Shown: positions 20,050 to 28,864 of the stretch, one piece after another
Position numbering within the stretch: the stretch's first letter is position 1
How the letters are laid out: the number at the start of each line of letters is the position of its first letter
Assembly (NCBI GenBank): GCA_002480525.1
Contig: DLCH01000068.1
Span: 112,543-176,542, forward strand
Length of the DNA stretch: 64,000 nt
Direction: 5' to 3'
DNA from: Gammaproteobacteria bacterium UBA7803
GTDB taxonomy: Bacteria; Pseudomonadota; Gammaproteobacteria; Pseudomonadales; Azotimanducaceae
The notes under the pieces: model-generated
The model's input: only the letters and a program-made list of their open reading frames with translations
What the model was told of the DNA's origin: nothing
Databases searched by the model: none
Position numbers and translations under genes: made by a program

Positions 20050-20834
20050 GACGCGTCCGCCGGCGGCGGCAGATCCAGCGCCTTCAGCATGCGCTTGAGC
20101 GCGAAATGGCGATAGCTCGTCAGCATGAGTGATTCCACCTCCTCCCAGACCACGCCGTCCTCGGCGTCGAGCGCGATCCAGCCATTGTGGCCCAGGTAGG
20201 CGGGCACGGTATAGCGCGGGTCCATGGTGAGCTGGGACTGCAGGTCGGCTCCGACGCGGAAGTGGAACTGCAGGCGCCGGTGATAGCGGCTGGCGGACGC
20301 GAACGTCTTCTTGCCGGCCCGCCAGGCGGGGTTGCCGAACTGCCGGATCGCGGTGACCTCGGGCAGGGCGCGGCAGCGCGCGTCCAGCCCGTCGACCAGC
20401 TCCCGGACCCTGGGCGGCGACAGCGGGTCGAACTCCTCGGGATCGATGCCCTCCGTGGGCGGTGACACCCGCCCCGGCGGCGCCATGGCCGCGGCCAGCT
20501 CGTCCGGCGCCACGTGGGCGTAGGCCTCGCGGATCAGCGCGTCGATGCGGTTCCAGTCCAGGCCGCGGTCGAGTTCGACGCCGAGCCAGCCGCGCGGACC
20601 GACGTAGGGCGGCACGAAGCATGCCTCCGGCAGCGCGTCCACGTAATGCTGCTGCCCGCCGGGCGGCAGGCACAGCCACAGCGCGACCCGCCCGTCGCCG
20701 TGATGGTTGACCGCGTAGGTGGCGAAGGTGCGGCCGCGGACCCGGAAGTCCGGCGCACCGTGGGACTCGACCTCGGCCGCTTCCGGCAGCCCCAGGCACA
20801 GGGTCCGCACCACGTCGCTGATGGTTCCGGCCAT
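20046..20834 (-). CDS. Tandem MmcQ/YjbR (CyaY-like) domain protein
   Basis: 262 aa. Two copies of the MmcQ/YjbR fold: residues ~5-110 (LGLPEAAEVESHGAPDFRVRGRTFA ... VGPRGWLGVELD) and ~145-260 (LPEVTAIRQFGNPAWRAGKKTFAS ... YLGHNGWIALD). The family is DNA-binding-like, but its function is unclear. ATG 20834 has GGGAGGG upstream; upstream frame extension lacks similarity. Located 28 bases after the DUF2238 gene and overlapping the thioredoxin-fusion gene, so it is probably co-transcribed with the selenoprotein. Confidence 0.82.
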   Translation of the reverse strand: MAGTISDVVRTLCLGLPEAAEVESHGAPDFRVRGRTFATYAVNHHGDGRVALWLCLPPGGQQHYVDALPEACFVPPYVGPRGWLGVELDRGLDWNRIDALIREAYAHVAPDELAAAMAPPGRVSPPTEGIDPEEFDPLSPPRVRELVDGLDARCRALPEVTAIRQFGNPAWRAGKKTFASASRYHRRLQFHFRVGADLQSQLTMDPRYTVPAYLGHNGWIALDAEDGVVWEEVESLMLTSYRHFALKRMLKALDLPPPADAS

Positions 20835-20862
20835 GTCGCGCCCTCCCTTCCTCAGATCCGCC

Positions 20863-21651
20863 CTACCGGTCCGCGGTCCCGCCGCCTGCGCCCGCCTCCC
20901 CGGCCTCACCGGCGTCGTCACGGGCGGCCAGCATGTCCCGGATCGCGACCTCGCCGAGGGGCTCGGCGCGCTTGACGCGCAGGCTGTCGTGCCACTCCCG
21001 GGCGAAGTCTCGCTGCAGCGCGCCGTTGACGGCGGCGGCCGCCGCCATGGCCAGCAGGGCGCCCAGGCTCGCGAGCGCCATGTCGCGGTGACCGTCCCAG
21101 ACGTCCCCCTGGGTGCCGAGATAGTGAATGCCGAGGTCGCCGCCGAACGCGACGGCGGCCGCCCATTCGATGAGCTCGTAGGCGGCCGACAGCGACATCA
21201 TGAGAATCAGCGGCAGGAAGTAGCCCCAGAAACCCCGCGCGGCAGCGATGCGCACGAACACCTCGCGGGCGGGGTAGCCCAGCAGCGCGCCGAAGGCGAA
21301 GTGCACCAGCCGGTCGTAGTGATTGCGCTCCCAGCCCGTCAGCTCGCTGACCGACCCGCCGAACAGCGCCGACGACCAGGCGTCGTAGGGCACCAGGGAA
21401 TAGGTGTAGTGGGCGCCGACCGCGTGCAGGCAGAGAAACGTGAACACCAGGCCGTAGGACAGACGGGACAGCGGAAAGCGCCGCCGCGTGGCCAGCAGCC
21501 CGGCGGCGAACACCACCGTGAGCGCGTTCTCCAGCACCCAGGTCTCCCGATCGACGGGCGCGACCGCGAGCGCGAGCCAGATCACGGCGTAGGCCACCCC
21601 GAGCGCCGTGAACCATCGGCGATTGCGGTCCCGCCCCGCAGACTCGGACAA
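20863..21651 (-). CDS. DUF2238 (YjdF-type) membrane protein
   Basis: 262 aa from TTG 21651, which follows a GAGGGAGGGGA ribosome site; ATG 21735 would add 28 unlikely residues. Six or so membrane helices. The conserved DUF2238 blocks are present: WERNHYDRLVHFAFG, SAAYELIEWAAA and YLGTQGDVWDGHRDM. Inner membrane, function unknown. It is the first gene of the minus-strand set ending in the UGSC selenoprotein. Confidence 0.85.
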   Translation of the reverse strand: MSESAGRDRNRRWFTALGVAYAVIWLALAVAPVDRETWVLENALTVVFAAGLLATRRRFPLSRLSYGLVFTFLCLHAVGAHYTYSLVPYDAWSSALFGGSVSELTGWERNHYDRLVHFAFGALLGYPAREVFVRIAAARGFWGYFLPLILMMSLSAAYELIEWAAAVAFGGDLGIHYLGTQGDVWDGHRDMALASLGALLAMAAAAAVNGALQRDFAREWHDSLRVKRAEPLGEVAIRDMLAARDDAGEAGEAGAGGGTADR

Positions 21652-21809
21652 ACCGTCCCCTCCCTCGATGGCCGCCGCCCCGCCGGCGGCCTGTGACGCA
21701 CGCCAGTGTACTGCGCGCGGCCGGGCCACGCCCACCGCCCGAGGTTCGCGCGCAGGCCGGCGGCTCGCTTATGATGGCCGGCTCCAATCCGCACGAGCCA
21801 GGAGCCGCC

Positions 21810-22985
21810 ATGAGTCGCCAGGACCGCATCGCCCAGGTCGCCGCCCGCTACACCGGGTCGCGCAAGTACAGCGGCATCGAGTGGCACGTGGAGCATCGCG
21901 GCAGCGTGCTCGCCGAGGGGCGCGCCGGACACGCGGACGCGCTGGCCGGCACGCCGATTCCCGACGGCGCGATCTACCGGATCTACTCCATGACCAAGCC
22001 GATCGTCTCCGTGCTGGCGCTGATGCTGATGGAGCAGGGCAAGCTGCGGCTGTTCGATCTGCTGTCCACCTACGACCCGGCGTTCGCCAACATGCAGGTG
22101 CTGCTGCCGAACGGGCGGCTCGTGCCCGCCGAGCGGCCCATCCACGTCGAGGATCTGTTCACTCACCGGGCCGGCTTCACCTACGAGTTCATCACCGGCT
22201 GCCACATCGCCCCGCTGTACCAGCAGGCGAGCATCAGCAGCGACGGTCTGTGCTCCCTGGACACCATGATGGAGCGGCTGGCGGAACAGCCGCTGGCGTT
22301 CCAGCCCGGCGCCATGTTCCGCTACAGCGTCGCCACCGACGTGCTCGCCCACGTGGTCGAGCGGGCCGCCGACCGTTCGCTGGACGAGCTGCTGCGGGAA
22401 CAGATCTTCGAGCCCCTGGGCATGACGGACACGGCCTTCCACGTGCCCGAGGACAAGCACGGGCGGCTGATGCCCATGTTCGGCGTGACCGACATCAGCG
22501 AGTTCGCGCCGCTGCATCCGCGCCCCCAGACGCTCACCCCGGCGGACGTCTCGGAGATGTATCCCGCCGACCGGCCGGACTTCCGCCGCGGCGGCCACGG
22601 CCTGTTCTCGACCCTCGCCGACTACACGAAGTTCGCCCGCATGCTGCGCGACGGCCGCGACGCCGAAGGCCACGCGCTGCTGGGGCGCAAGACCATCGAG
22701 ATGATGCGGACCAACCGCATTCCGCCCCATCAGCTTCCCCTCACCATCGGCATGAACCCCCTGCCCGGCTACGGCTGGGGGCTGGGCGTGCGGGTCATGA
22801 TGGACGTCGGCCAGGCCATGGCGCTGACCGGCAACGGCGAGCTCGGCTGGGCCGGCGCCGCCAGCACCTATTTCTTCGTCGACCCCGCCGAGGACTTCCT
22901 CGGCGTGTTCATGACCCAGTATCTCGGCGCCGTTCTGCCGCTCAACGAAGAGCTGCGCAGCGCGGCCTACCAGATGCTGGACTGA
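21810..22985 (+). CDS. Serine hydrolase, class C beta-lactamase/esterase family
   Basis: 391 aa. Catalytic SxxK in YSMTKPIV near residue 67, tyrosine in FRYSVATDVLAHVVE (YxN replaced by YSV) and a late GWAGAAST in place of KTG. These are the features of EstB-like esterases and beta-lactamase-related hydrolases, not true drug-degrading beta-lactamases. No signal peptide, so cytoplasmic. ATG 21810 with GGAG upstream. It heads the catabolic run to 31294. Confidence 0.88.
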   Translation: MSRQDRIAQVAARYTGSRKYSGIEWHVEHRGSVLAEGRAGHADALAGTPIPDGAIYRIYSMTKPIVSVLALMLMEQGKLRLFDLLSTYDPAFANMQVLLPNGRLVPAERPIHVEDLFTHRAGFTYEFITGCHIAPLYQQASISSDGLCSLDTMMERLAEQPLAFQPGAMFRYSVATDVLAHVVERAADRSLDELLREQIFEPLGMTDTAFHVPEDKHGRLMPMFGVTDISEFAPLHPRPQTLTPADVSEMYPADRPDFRRGGHGLFSTLADYTKFARMLRDGRDAEGHALLGRKTIEMMRTNRIPPHQLPLTIGMNPLPGYGWGLGVRVMMDVGQAMALTGNGELGWAGAASTYFFVDPAEDFLGVFMTQYLGAVLPLNEELRSAAYQMLD

Positions 22986-23019
22986 CCGCAAACCAACGAG
23001 AGCAAAGGAGACCGACCCC

Positions 23020-23490
23020 ATGTCCGAAGCGCTGGAGAAAGCCAGGCAGGCCCTGGAAGCCCGCATCGGCGAGCGTTCCGAGCCCACCGACTGGTTCGAG
23101 ATCACCCAGGAGCGGATCGACAAATTCGCCGACGCCACCCTCGACCACCAGTGGATCCACACCGATCCCGACCGGGCGAAGGACGGACCGTTCGGCACCA
23201 CCATCGCCCACGGCCAGCTCACCATGTCCATCATGAGCTTCCTGCCGGGCGGCGGCGGCACCGGGCTGCCTGCCGTGGAAGGCGTGAAGATGGGCATCAA
23301 CTACGGCTGGAACAAGGTCCGTTTTCCCGCCCCTGTGCCCGTCGGCGCCCAGGTCCGGACCAGCGGCATGCTCAAGTCCGTGGAGGCCAAAGGTCCCATG
23401 CTCGAGATCGTCAACGAGCTGACCATGGAGATCAAAGGCTCCGAGAAGCCGGCCTGCGTGGCCGAGAGCGTACTGCGCCTGGTGTTCTGA
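23020..23490 (+). CDS. MaoC-family dehydratase (NodN-like)
   Basis: 156-aa hot-dog protein. The hydratase-2 motif is complete: FADATLDHQWIHTDPDRAKDGPFGTTIAHG, with Asp/His catalytic residues. It hydrates enoyl-CoA or related thioesters. AAGGAG 12 bases before ATG 23020. It lies between the serine hydrolase and an acyl-CoA dehydrogenase, in keeping with a beta-oxidation-like route. Confidence 0.9.
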   Translation: MSEALEKARQALEARIGERSEPTDWFEITQERIDKFADATLDHQWIHTDPDRAKDGPFGTTIAHGQLTMSIMSFLPGGGGTGLPAVEGVKMGINYGWNKVRFPAPVPVGAQVRTSGMLKSVEAKGPMLEIVNELTMEIKGSEKPACVAESVLRLVF

Positions 23491-23631
23491 CGGCCCGCGC
23501 CATCCGGCCGGGGTGCGGCACGCCCGCACTCCGGCTTGCCCCTGCCCCGGCGCCCGAATAAGCTCTTGAGCTGCCTTTTCGGCGTTTGACTTTCGGGGAT
23601 CACTTTCGGGGATCAATAGGGGGGGTATCTC

Positions 23632-24822
23632 ATGTCCGAAGCCGTCGCAGACAGCGGGCTCGAAGCATTCCGCGCGGACGTTTCCGCGTGGCTGGCCGAC
23701 AACTGTCCGGAGGGCGCCCGGGGCCCCGGCCAGATCGCCACCGGCAGCACCAGGATCGAGCTCGAGCCGGACGTGAAACTGTGGCTCGACCGCTGCGCCG
23801 AGCGCGGCTACACCGCGCCGACCTGGCCGACCGAGTACGGCGGCGGCGGCCTGTCCCCCGCCCAGGCCCGGGTGCTCTACGAGGAGATGGCCGCCATCCG
23901 CGCCCGCTCGCCGCTCATGGGCATGGGGCTGTCGATGATCGGACCGACCCTGCTGGAATTCGGCACGCCGGAGCAGAAGGCCCGCCACCTGCCGCCCATC
24001 GTGCGCGGCGAGGTGCAGTGGTGCCAGGGCTACTCCGAGCCCAACGCCGGCTCCGACCTGGCGGCGCTGAAGACCCGGGCCGACGACAAGGGCGATCACT
24101 TCCTGTTGAACGGCCAGAAGATCTGGACCTCCGGAGCCGCCACCGCAGACTGGATGTTCGCCCTGGTGCGCACGGACTTCGACGCGCCGAAGCACGAGGG
24201 CATCAGCTTCGTGCTGCTGACCATGGACCAGCCCGGCGTCACCGTCCGCCCGATCCGCCTGATCTCCGGCAACTCGCCGTTCTGCGAGACCTTCTTCGAC
24301 GACGCCGTGGCCAAAAAGGAGGACCTGGTCGGTCAACTCAACAAGGGTTGGACCGTCGGCAAGCGGCTGCTGCAGCACGAGCGTTCGGGGATCGGCGGGC
24401 TATCCGGCGGCGCGCGCCGCGCCTCGCCCGGCGAGGGCCTCGCCCGCGCGGCCAAGAAATACCTTGGGGAGCGCGACGGCCGCATCGCCGACGACGACAT
24501 GCGCGCCACCATCCTGGCGTACAACATGCAGCGCGCCGCGTTCGCCCTGACCGCCCAGCGCGCCAACGAGGAGAACCGCTCCGGCACCCCGGCGGAAGCC
24601 ACGTCGATCTTCAAGCTGGTCGGCGCCCGGCTGCAGCAGAACGGCGCCGACCTGAAGCGTCAGGTGATGGGCGTCCGCGGGCTCGGCGTCGAGGGCTTCG
24701 AGCCCGACGAGCTCGAGGCGACCAGCGAGTGGCTGTCGCTGAAGGCCACCACCATCTACGGCGGCAGCGACGAGATCCAGGCGAACATCATCGCCAAGCG
24801 GGTCCTGGGCCTTCCCGACTGA
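23632..24822 (+). CDS. Acyl-CoA dehydrogenase
   Basis: 396-aa FAD flavoprotein. N-terminal helical domain (LEAFRADVSAWLADNCPEGAR), FAD/substrate motif QGYSEPNAGSDLA, KIWTSGA and C-terminal YGGSDEIQANIIAKRVLGLP. It forms the alpha,beta double bond of an acyl-CoA that MaoC would hydrate. Upstream, 23589-23614 contains a direct repeat ACTTTCGGGGATC (twice). The ribosome site is the run of Gs before ATG 23632. Confidence 0.92.
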   Translation: MSEAVADSGLEAFRADVSAWLADNCPEGARGPGQIATGSTRIELEPDVKLWLDRCAERGYTAPTWPTEYGGGGLSPAQARVLYEEMAAIRARSPLMGMGLSMIGPTLLEFGTPEQKARHLPPIVRGEVQWCQGYSEPNAGSDLAALKTRADDKGDHFLLNGQKIWTSGAATADWMFALVRTDFDAPKHEGISFVLLTMDQPGVTVRPIRLISGNSPFCETFFDDAVAKKEDLVGQLNKGWTVGKRLLQHERSGIGGLSGGARRASPGEGLARAAKKYLGERDGRIADDDMRATILAYNMQRAAFALTAQRANEENRSGTPAEATSIFKLVGARLQQNGADLKRQVMGVRGLGVEGFEPDELEATSEWLSLKATTIYGGSDEIQANIIAKRVLGLPD

Positions 24823-24913
24823 CACCAGGTCGGCCGGGACGGCGGACCCCGTTCGATGCGACCTCCGGCCGCGGAGGTCGTGACGGCCCGGCGGGGCCGA
24901 GCTGGAGGCACAC

Positions 24914-25747
24914 ATGAGCTACCGGACCATCGGGATCACCACCCTGACGCCCCACATCGGCGCCGAGGTTCACGGCGTGGACCTGGCCCGGCCGCTGTCG
25001 AACGAGCAGTTCAGCGAGGTCTACCAGGCGTGGCTCGACTGGAAGGTCCTGGTGTTTCGGGATCAGCACCTCGACCGGGCCCAGCACAAGGCGTTCGCCC
25101 GGCGCTTCGGCAGCCTGCACGTGCACCCCATGCAGCACAGCTACGGCGGTGACCCGGAAATCCTGACGGTGAGGACCACCGCGGACTCGAAGTACACCGC
25201 CGGCAACGGCTGGCACACCGACGTCACCTGCGACGAGATCCCTCCCCTCGGCTCCATGCTCTACATGAAGGAAACGCCGGAGGGCGGCGGCGGCGACACC
25301 CTGTTCGCCGACATGTACCTGGCCTACGAGCTGCTGTCGGACACCATGAAGGCCATGCTCGACGGCCTGGTCGCCGTTCACGACGGGGCACTGCCGTACG
25401 TCGGCGCCTATGGCGTGCGTCCGCCCGAGGGTCAGGACTACCCCCGTCACGAGCACCCGGTCGTGGTCACCCACCCCGAGACCGGGCGCAAGGTGCTCTA
25501 CGTCAACTCCGGCTTCACCTCGCACATCAAGGGACTGGCGCCCTGGGAGAGCCGCATGCTGCTCCAGGGCCTGTATCAGCACATCGCCACCGAGGTGCGG
25601 CTGCCGTGCCGCGTGCGCTGGGCGCCGAACACCCTGACCTTCTGGGACAACCGCTGCACTCAGCATCATGCGATCTGGGACTACCATCCCCATACGCGCC
25701 ACGCCGAGCGGGTCTCGATCGTCGGCGATCAGCGTCCGGCGGCCTGA
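24914..25747 (+). CDS. TauD/TfdA-family Fe(II)/2-oxoglutarate dioxygenase
   Basis: 277 aa. The facial triad is visible as WHTDVT (HxD) near residue 97 and the distal His in NRCTQHHAIWDY near 253, followed by the 2OG-binding Arg of HAERVSIVGD. The N-terminus (ITPHIGAEVHGVDLARPLS) is typical of TauD. It oxidatively releases sulfite or hydroxylates a small acid; substrate unknown. GGAGGC precedes ATG 24914. Confidence 0.92.
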   Translation: MSYRTIGITTLTPHIGAEVHGVDLARPLSNEQFSEVYQAWLDWKVLVFRDQHLDRAQHKAFARRFGSLHVHPMQHSYGGDPEILTVRTTADSKYTAGNGWHTDVTCDEIPPLGSMLYMKETPEGGGGDTLFADMYLAYELLSDTMKAMLDGLVAVHDGALPYVGAYGVRPPEGQDYPRHEHPVVVTHPETGRKVLYVNSGFTSHIKGLAPWESRMLLQGLYQHIATEVRLPCRVRWAPNTLTFWDNRCTQHHAIWDYHPHTRHAERVSIVGDQRPAA

Positions 25748-25771
25748 GCCGCCGATGCCCGGAGACCGGCT

Positions 25772-26740
25772 CTGACGTCGATACCCATCAGCGGTCTGCG
25801 GGTCGGTCACGCCGAGGACCCGGCGCTGCGCTCCGGCGTCACCGTCATCCTGCCGGACGAGCCCGCCGTCGCCAGCGTCCACGTGGTCGGCGGCGCCCCG
25901 GGCACCCGGGAGAGCGACCTGCTCAATCCCCTGCAGATGGTGGAACGCATCGACGCGCTGGTGCTCGCGGGCGGCTCCGCCTACGGCCTGGACGCCGCCA
26001 CCGGCGTGCAGGCCTGGCTGCGCGAGCAGGGACGCGGCTTTCCGGTGCGCGACCTGCGCGTGCCCATCGTGCCCGCCGCCATCCTGTTCGATCTCGCCAA
26101 CGGCGGCGACAAGGACTGGGGCCGGTACCCGCCCTACCGGGAGCTCGGCTACGACGCGGCGGCAGCCGCCGGCGCCTCGATGGACACCGGCCGGCGTGGC
26201 GCGGGCTACGGCGCCACCACGGCGACCACCCCCGGGGGCATCGGCCTCGCGGCGGAACGCCTGGCCTGCGGCGCGACGGTCATGGCCATCATGGCGGTCA
26301 ATGCCGCCGGGTCGCCGCTGATCGACGACACCGGGCACTTCTGGGCGGCGCCCTTCGAGCGGAATGGCGAGTTCGGCGGCAGAGGCTGGCCGACGCCGAT
26401 GCCCGCCCGCCCCGACCGGGTCCACACCAAGGCCGGCCACGACACCGCCGGGCTCAACACCACGATCGGCGTCGTCGTCACCGATGCCGTGCTGAGCAAG
26501 GTGGAGGCCAAGCAGGTCGCCGTCATGGCCCACGACGGCTTCCCGCGGGCGCTCTATCCGGTACATTCGCCGGGTGACGGCGACCTGCTGTTCACCCTGT
26601 CCACCGGCGCCCGGGCACTGGGACGCGACGCGCTGTCGCTGCTGGCCCTGGGCACAGCGGCCGCCAACGTGGTCGCCCGGGCCATCGCCCAGGGCGTCTA
26701 CGCCGCCATGCAGAACACCGACGAGGGGGCCACGCCATGA
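25772..26740 (+). CDS. P1-family (DmpA-type) aminopeptidase, apparent CTG start
   Basis: 322 aa if read from CTG 25772. The conserved N-terminus GLRVGHAED..VTVILPDEPAVASVHVVGGAPGTRESDLL lies upstream of the first GTG (25883), and no ATG, GTG or TTG exists in frame after the previous stop. CTG 25772 has GGAGA at 25761-25765, 6 bases before it. Later motifs match the self-processing N-terminal-nucleophile family: ALVLAGGSAYGLDAATGV and GLNTTIGVVVTDA, where the conserved nucleophile is Thr instead of the usual Ser. Overlaps the M20 gene (ATGA). Confidence 0.8.
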   Translation: MTSIPISGLRVGHAEDPALRSGVTVILPDEPAVASVHVVGGAPGTRESDLLNPLQMVERIDALVLAGGSAYGLDAATGVQAWLREQGRGFPVRDLRVPIVPAAILFDLANGGDKDWGRYPPYRELGYDAAAAAGASMDTGRRGAGYGATTATTPGGIGLAAERLACGATVMAIMAVNAAGSPLIDDTGHFWAAPFERNGEFGGRGWPTPMPARPDRVHTKAGHDTAGLNTTIGVVVTDAVLSKVEAKQVAVMAHDGFPRALYPVHSPGDGDLLFTLSTGARALGRDALSLLALGTAAANVVARAIAQGVYAAMQNTDEGATP

Positions 26741-28017
26741 TCGACCCGGACGCCCTGCGACGGCGAATCGCCGGCAAACGCGACGACGTCGTCGAGCTGA
26801 CCCGCTCGCTGATCCGTTTCCCCACGGTGAACCCGCCCGGCGAGGGTTACGAGGAATGCGCCCGGCACCTCGGTGACCGGCTCGCGCGGCGGGGCTTCGA
26901 GGTGGTCTACGAGCGGGCCGAGGGCGCCGTCGGCGACACCGACCGGCATCCCCGCTGGAACGTCGTGGCCCGCCGCGAGGGGCCGCGCGCCGGACCCACC
27001 GTGCACTTCAACGGCCACATCGACGTGGTCGCCGCCGGCAGCGGCTGGACCGTCGACCCGTTCGCCGCCGAGGAGATCGACGGCCGCATCTACGGACGCG
27101 GAAGCTGCGACATGAAGGGCGGCATCGCCGCCGCCGTCGTCGCGGTCGAAGCGCTGCTCGAGATCGCCCCGGACCTGCCCGGCGCCATCGAGATCTCCGG
27201 CACCGCCGACGAGGAATCCGGCGGCTACGGCGGGGTCGCCTACCTCGCCGAACGCGGTTACTTCTCCCGGCCGCGGGTCGACCACGTGATCATTCCCGAG
27301 CCCCTCAACAAGGACCGGGTGTGCCTCGGCCACCGCGGCGTGTGGTGGGCCGAGCTGGAGACCTTCGGCCGCCAGGCCCACGGTTCCATGCCGTTCCTCG
27401 GCGACAGCGCCATCCGCCACATGGGCGCCGTCCTCGCCGCCTTCGAGACCGAGCTGTTCCCCAGGCTGGCGGCCAAGCGCACCGACATGCCGGTGGTTCC
27501 CGACGGCGCCCGGGCGTCGACGCTGAACGTCAACAGCATCCACGGCGGCGAAGCGGAGGGCTACGACGGCCTGCCGGCGCCGCTGGTCGCCGACGCCTGC
27601 CGGCTGATCCTCGACCGGCGTTTTCTCATCGAGGAGCGGCTCGACACCGTCAAGGCGGAGGTGCGCGACCTGCTCGAGCGCCTGGCCCGCGAGCGCGAGG
27701 GTTTCCGCTACCGCCTGACCGACCTGTTCGAGGTGGTGCCGTCCATGACCCCGGCGGAGGACCCGGTGGCCCGGGCCGTCGCCCGGGCGGTCGAGCAGGT
27801 GCTCACCCGGCCCGCCGAGTTCGTGGTGTCGCCGGGGACCTACGACCAGAAGCACATCGACCGAATCGGCCGCCTGCCGAGCTGCGTCGCCTACGGGCCG
27901 GGCATCCTCGACCTCGCCCACCAGCCGGACGAGTACGTCGCCGTGGACGATCTGGTGGACGCCGCCCAGGTCATGGGACTCGCGGCCCTCGGGCTGCTCA
28001 CCGGGGCGGCGGCGTGA
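26737..28017 (+). CDS. M20-family metallopeptidase/deacylase (ArgE/DapE type)
   Basis: 426 aa. Di-metal motifs: VHFNGHIDVV (His-x-Asp), GRGSCDMKGG (bridging Asp), GTADEESGG (catalytic Glu, ligand Glu) and a late His in DLAHQPDEYV. It hydrolyses an N-acyl or peptide bond. Coupled to the P1 peptidase upstream and the SDR downstream by 4-base overlaps, so the three likely process one substrate. Confidence 0.9.
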   Translation: MIDPDALRRRIAGKRDDVVELTRSLIRFPTVNPPGEGYEECARHLGDRLARRGFEVVYERAEGAVGDTDRHPRWNVVARREGPRAGPTVHFNGHIDVVAAGSGWTVDPFAAEEIDGRIYGRGSCDMKGGIAAAVVAVEALLEIAPDLPGAIEISGTADEESGGYGGVAYLAERGYFSRPRVDHVIIPEPLNKDRVCLGHRGVWWAELETFGRQAHGSMPFLGDSAIRHMGAVLAAFETELFPRLAAKRTDMPVVPDGARASTLNVNSIHGGEAEGYDGLPAPLVADACRLILDRRFLIEERLDTVKAEVRDLLERLAREREGFRYRLTDLFEVVPSMTPAEDPVARAVARAVEQVLTRPAEFVVSPGTYDQKHIDRIGRLPSCVAYGPGILDLAHQPDEYVAVDDLVDAAQVMGLAALGLLTGAAA

Positions 28018-28769
28018 GTGCCGGCCGCCTGGCGGGCCGAACCGCGCTGGTCACCGGCGGCGCGTCCGGATTCGGCGCGGGCATCGCCCGGCGCTTCGCC
28101 GCCGAAGGCGCACGGGTGATCGTCGCCGACCTGGCGGCGGACGCGGCCGAGACACTGGCCGCCGAGCTCGGCGCCGGAGCAGCCGCCCGGCAGGTCGACG
28201 TCGGCGACGACGGCAGCGTGGCGGCGCTGGCCGAACGGCTCGGCGCCGAGGGCCTGCTGCCGGACATCGTGGTCAACAACGCGGGCGTGGGCCAGGCGCC
28301 GGCGGCCCTGGAGGCCATGGCGCCGGAGGACTTCGAGCGCATTCTGTCGGTCAACGTGCGGGGCATCTTCCACACCACCCGGCACCTGGTCGGCGGCATG
28401 CGCAGCCGCGGCCGGGGCGTGATCCTGAACATCGCCTCCACCGCCGGGGTGCGGCCGCGCCCGGGGCTGACCTGGTACAACGCCTCCAAGGGCTGGGTGA
28501 TCACCGCCACCCGGTCGATGGCGGCGGAGCTGGCCGGCGCGGGCATCCGGGTCAACGCCCTCAACCCGGTCGCCGGCGACACGCCCATGCTCGCCACCTT
28601 CATGGGCGGCGACACGCCGGAGAAACGTCAGCGGATGCTCGACACGATTCCGCTGGGGCGGCTGTCCACCCCGGAGGACCTCGGCAACGCCGCCTGCTTC
28701 CTGTGCTCCGACGAGGCCTCGATGATCACCGGCGTCACCCTGGAGGTCGACGGCGGCCGCTGCCTCTGA
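28014..28769 (+). CDS. SDR-family oxidoreductase
   Basis: 251 aa from GTG 28014 overlapping the M20 stop (GTGA). Cofactor motif TGGASGFG, VNNAGVG, catalytic Ser in NIASTAG and YNASKGW, and ending MITGVTLEVDGGRCL. A classical 3-oxoacyl-reductase-like enzyme, third gene of the overlapping triad. Confidence 0.9.
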   Translation: MSAGRLAGRTALVTGGASGFGAGIARRFAAEGARVIVADLAADAAETLAAELGAGAAARQVDVGDDGSVAALAERLGAEGLLPDIVVNNAGVGQAPAALEAMAPEDFERILSVNVRGIFHTTRHLVGGMRSRGRGVILNIASTAGVRPRPGLTWYNASKGWVITATRSMAAELAGAGIRVNALNPVAGDTPMLATFMGGDTPEKRQRMLDTIPLGRLSTPEDLGNAACFLCSDEASMITGVTLEVDGGRCL

Positions 28770-28864
28770 GTCACGCCTGCCCCGCGGCACGGCCGGAACA
28801 GTACACTAGCGTAGGGCGCCGCCGCTGCGGCGACGGGGACACCGATATCGGGCGTGCCGAGACC

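Noticed and set aside
21810..22985. Antibiotic-resistance beta-lactamase
   Set aside because: The SxxK is present, but YxN and KTG are altered and there is no signal peptide, so an EstB-like cytoplasmic esterase is more likely.
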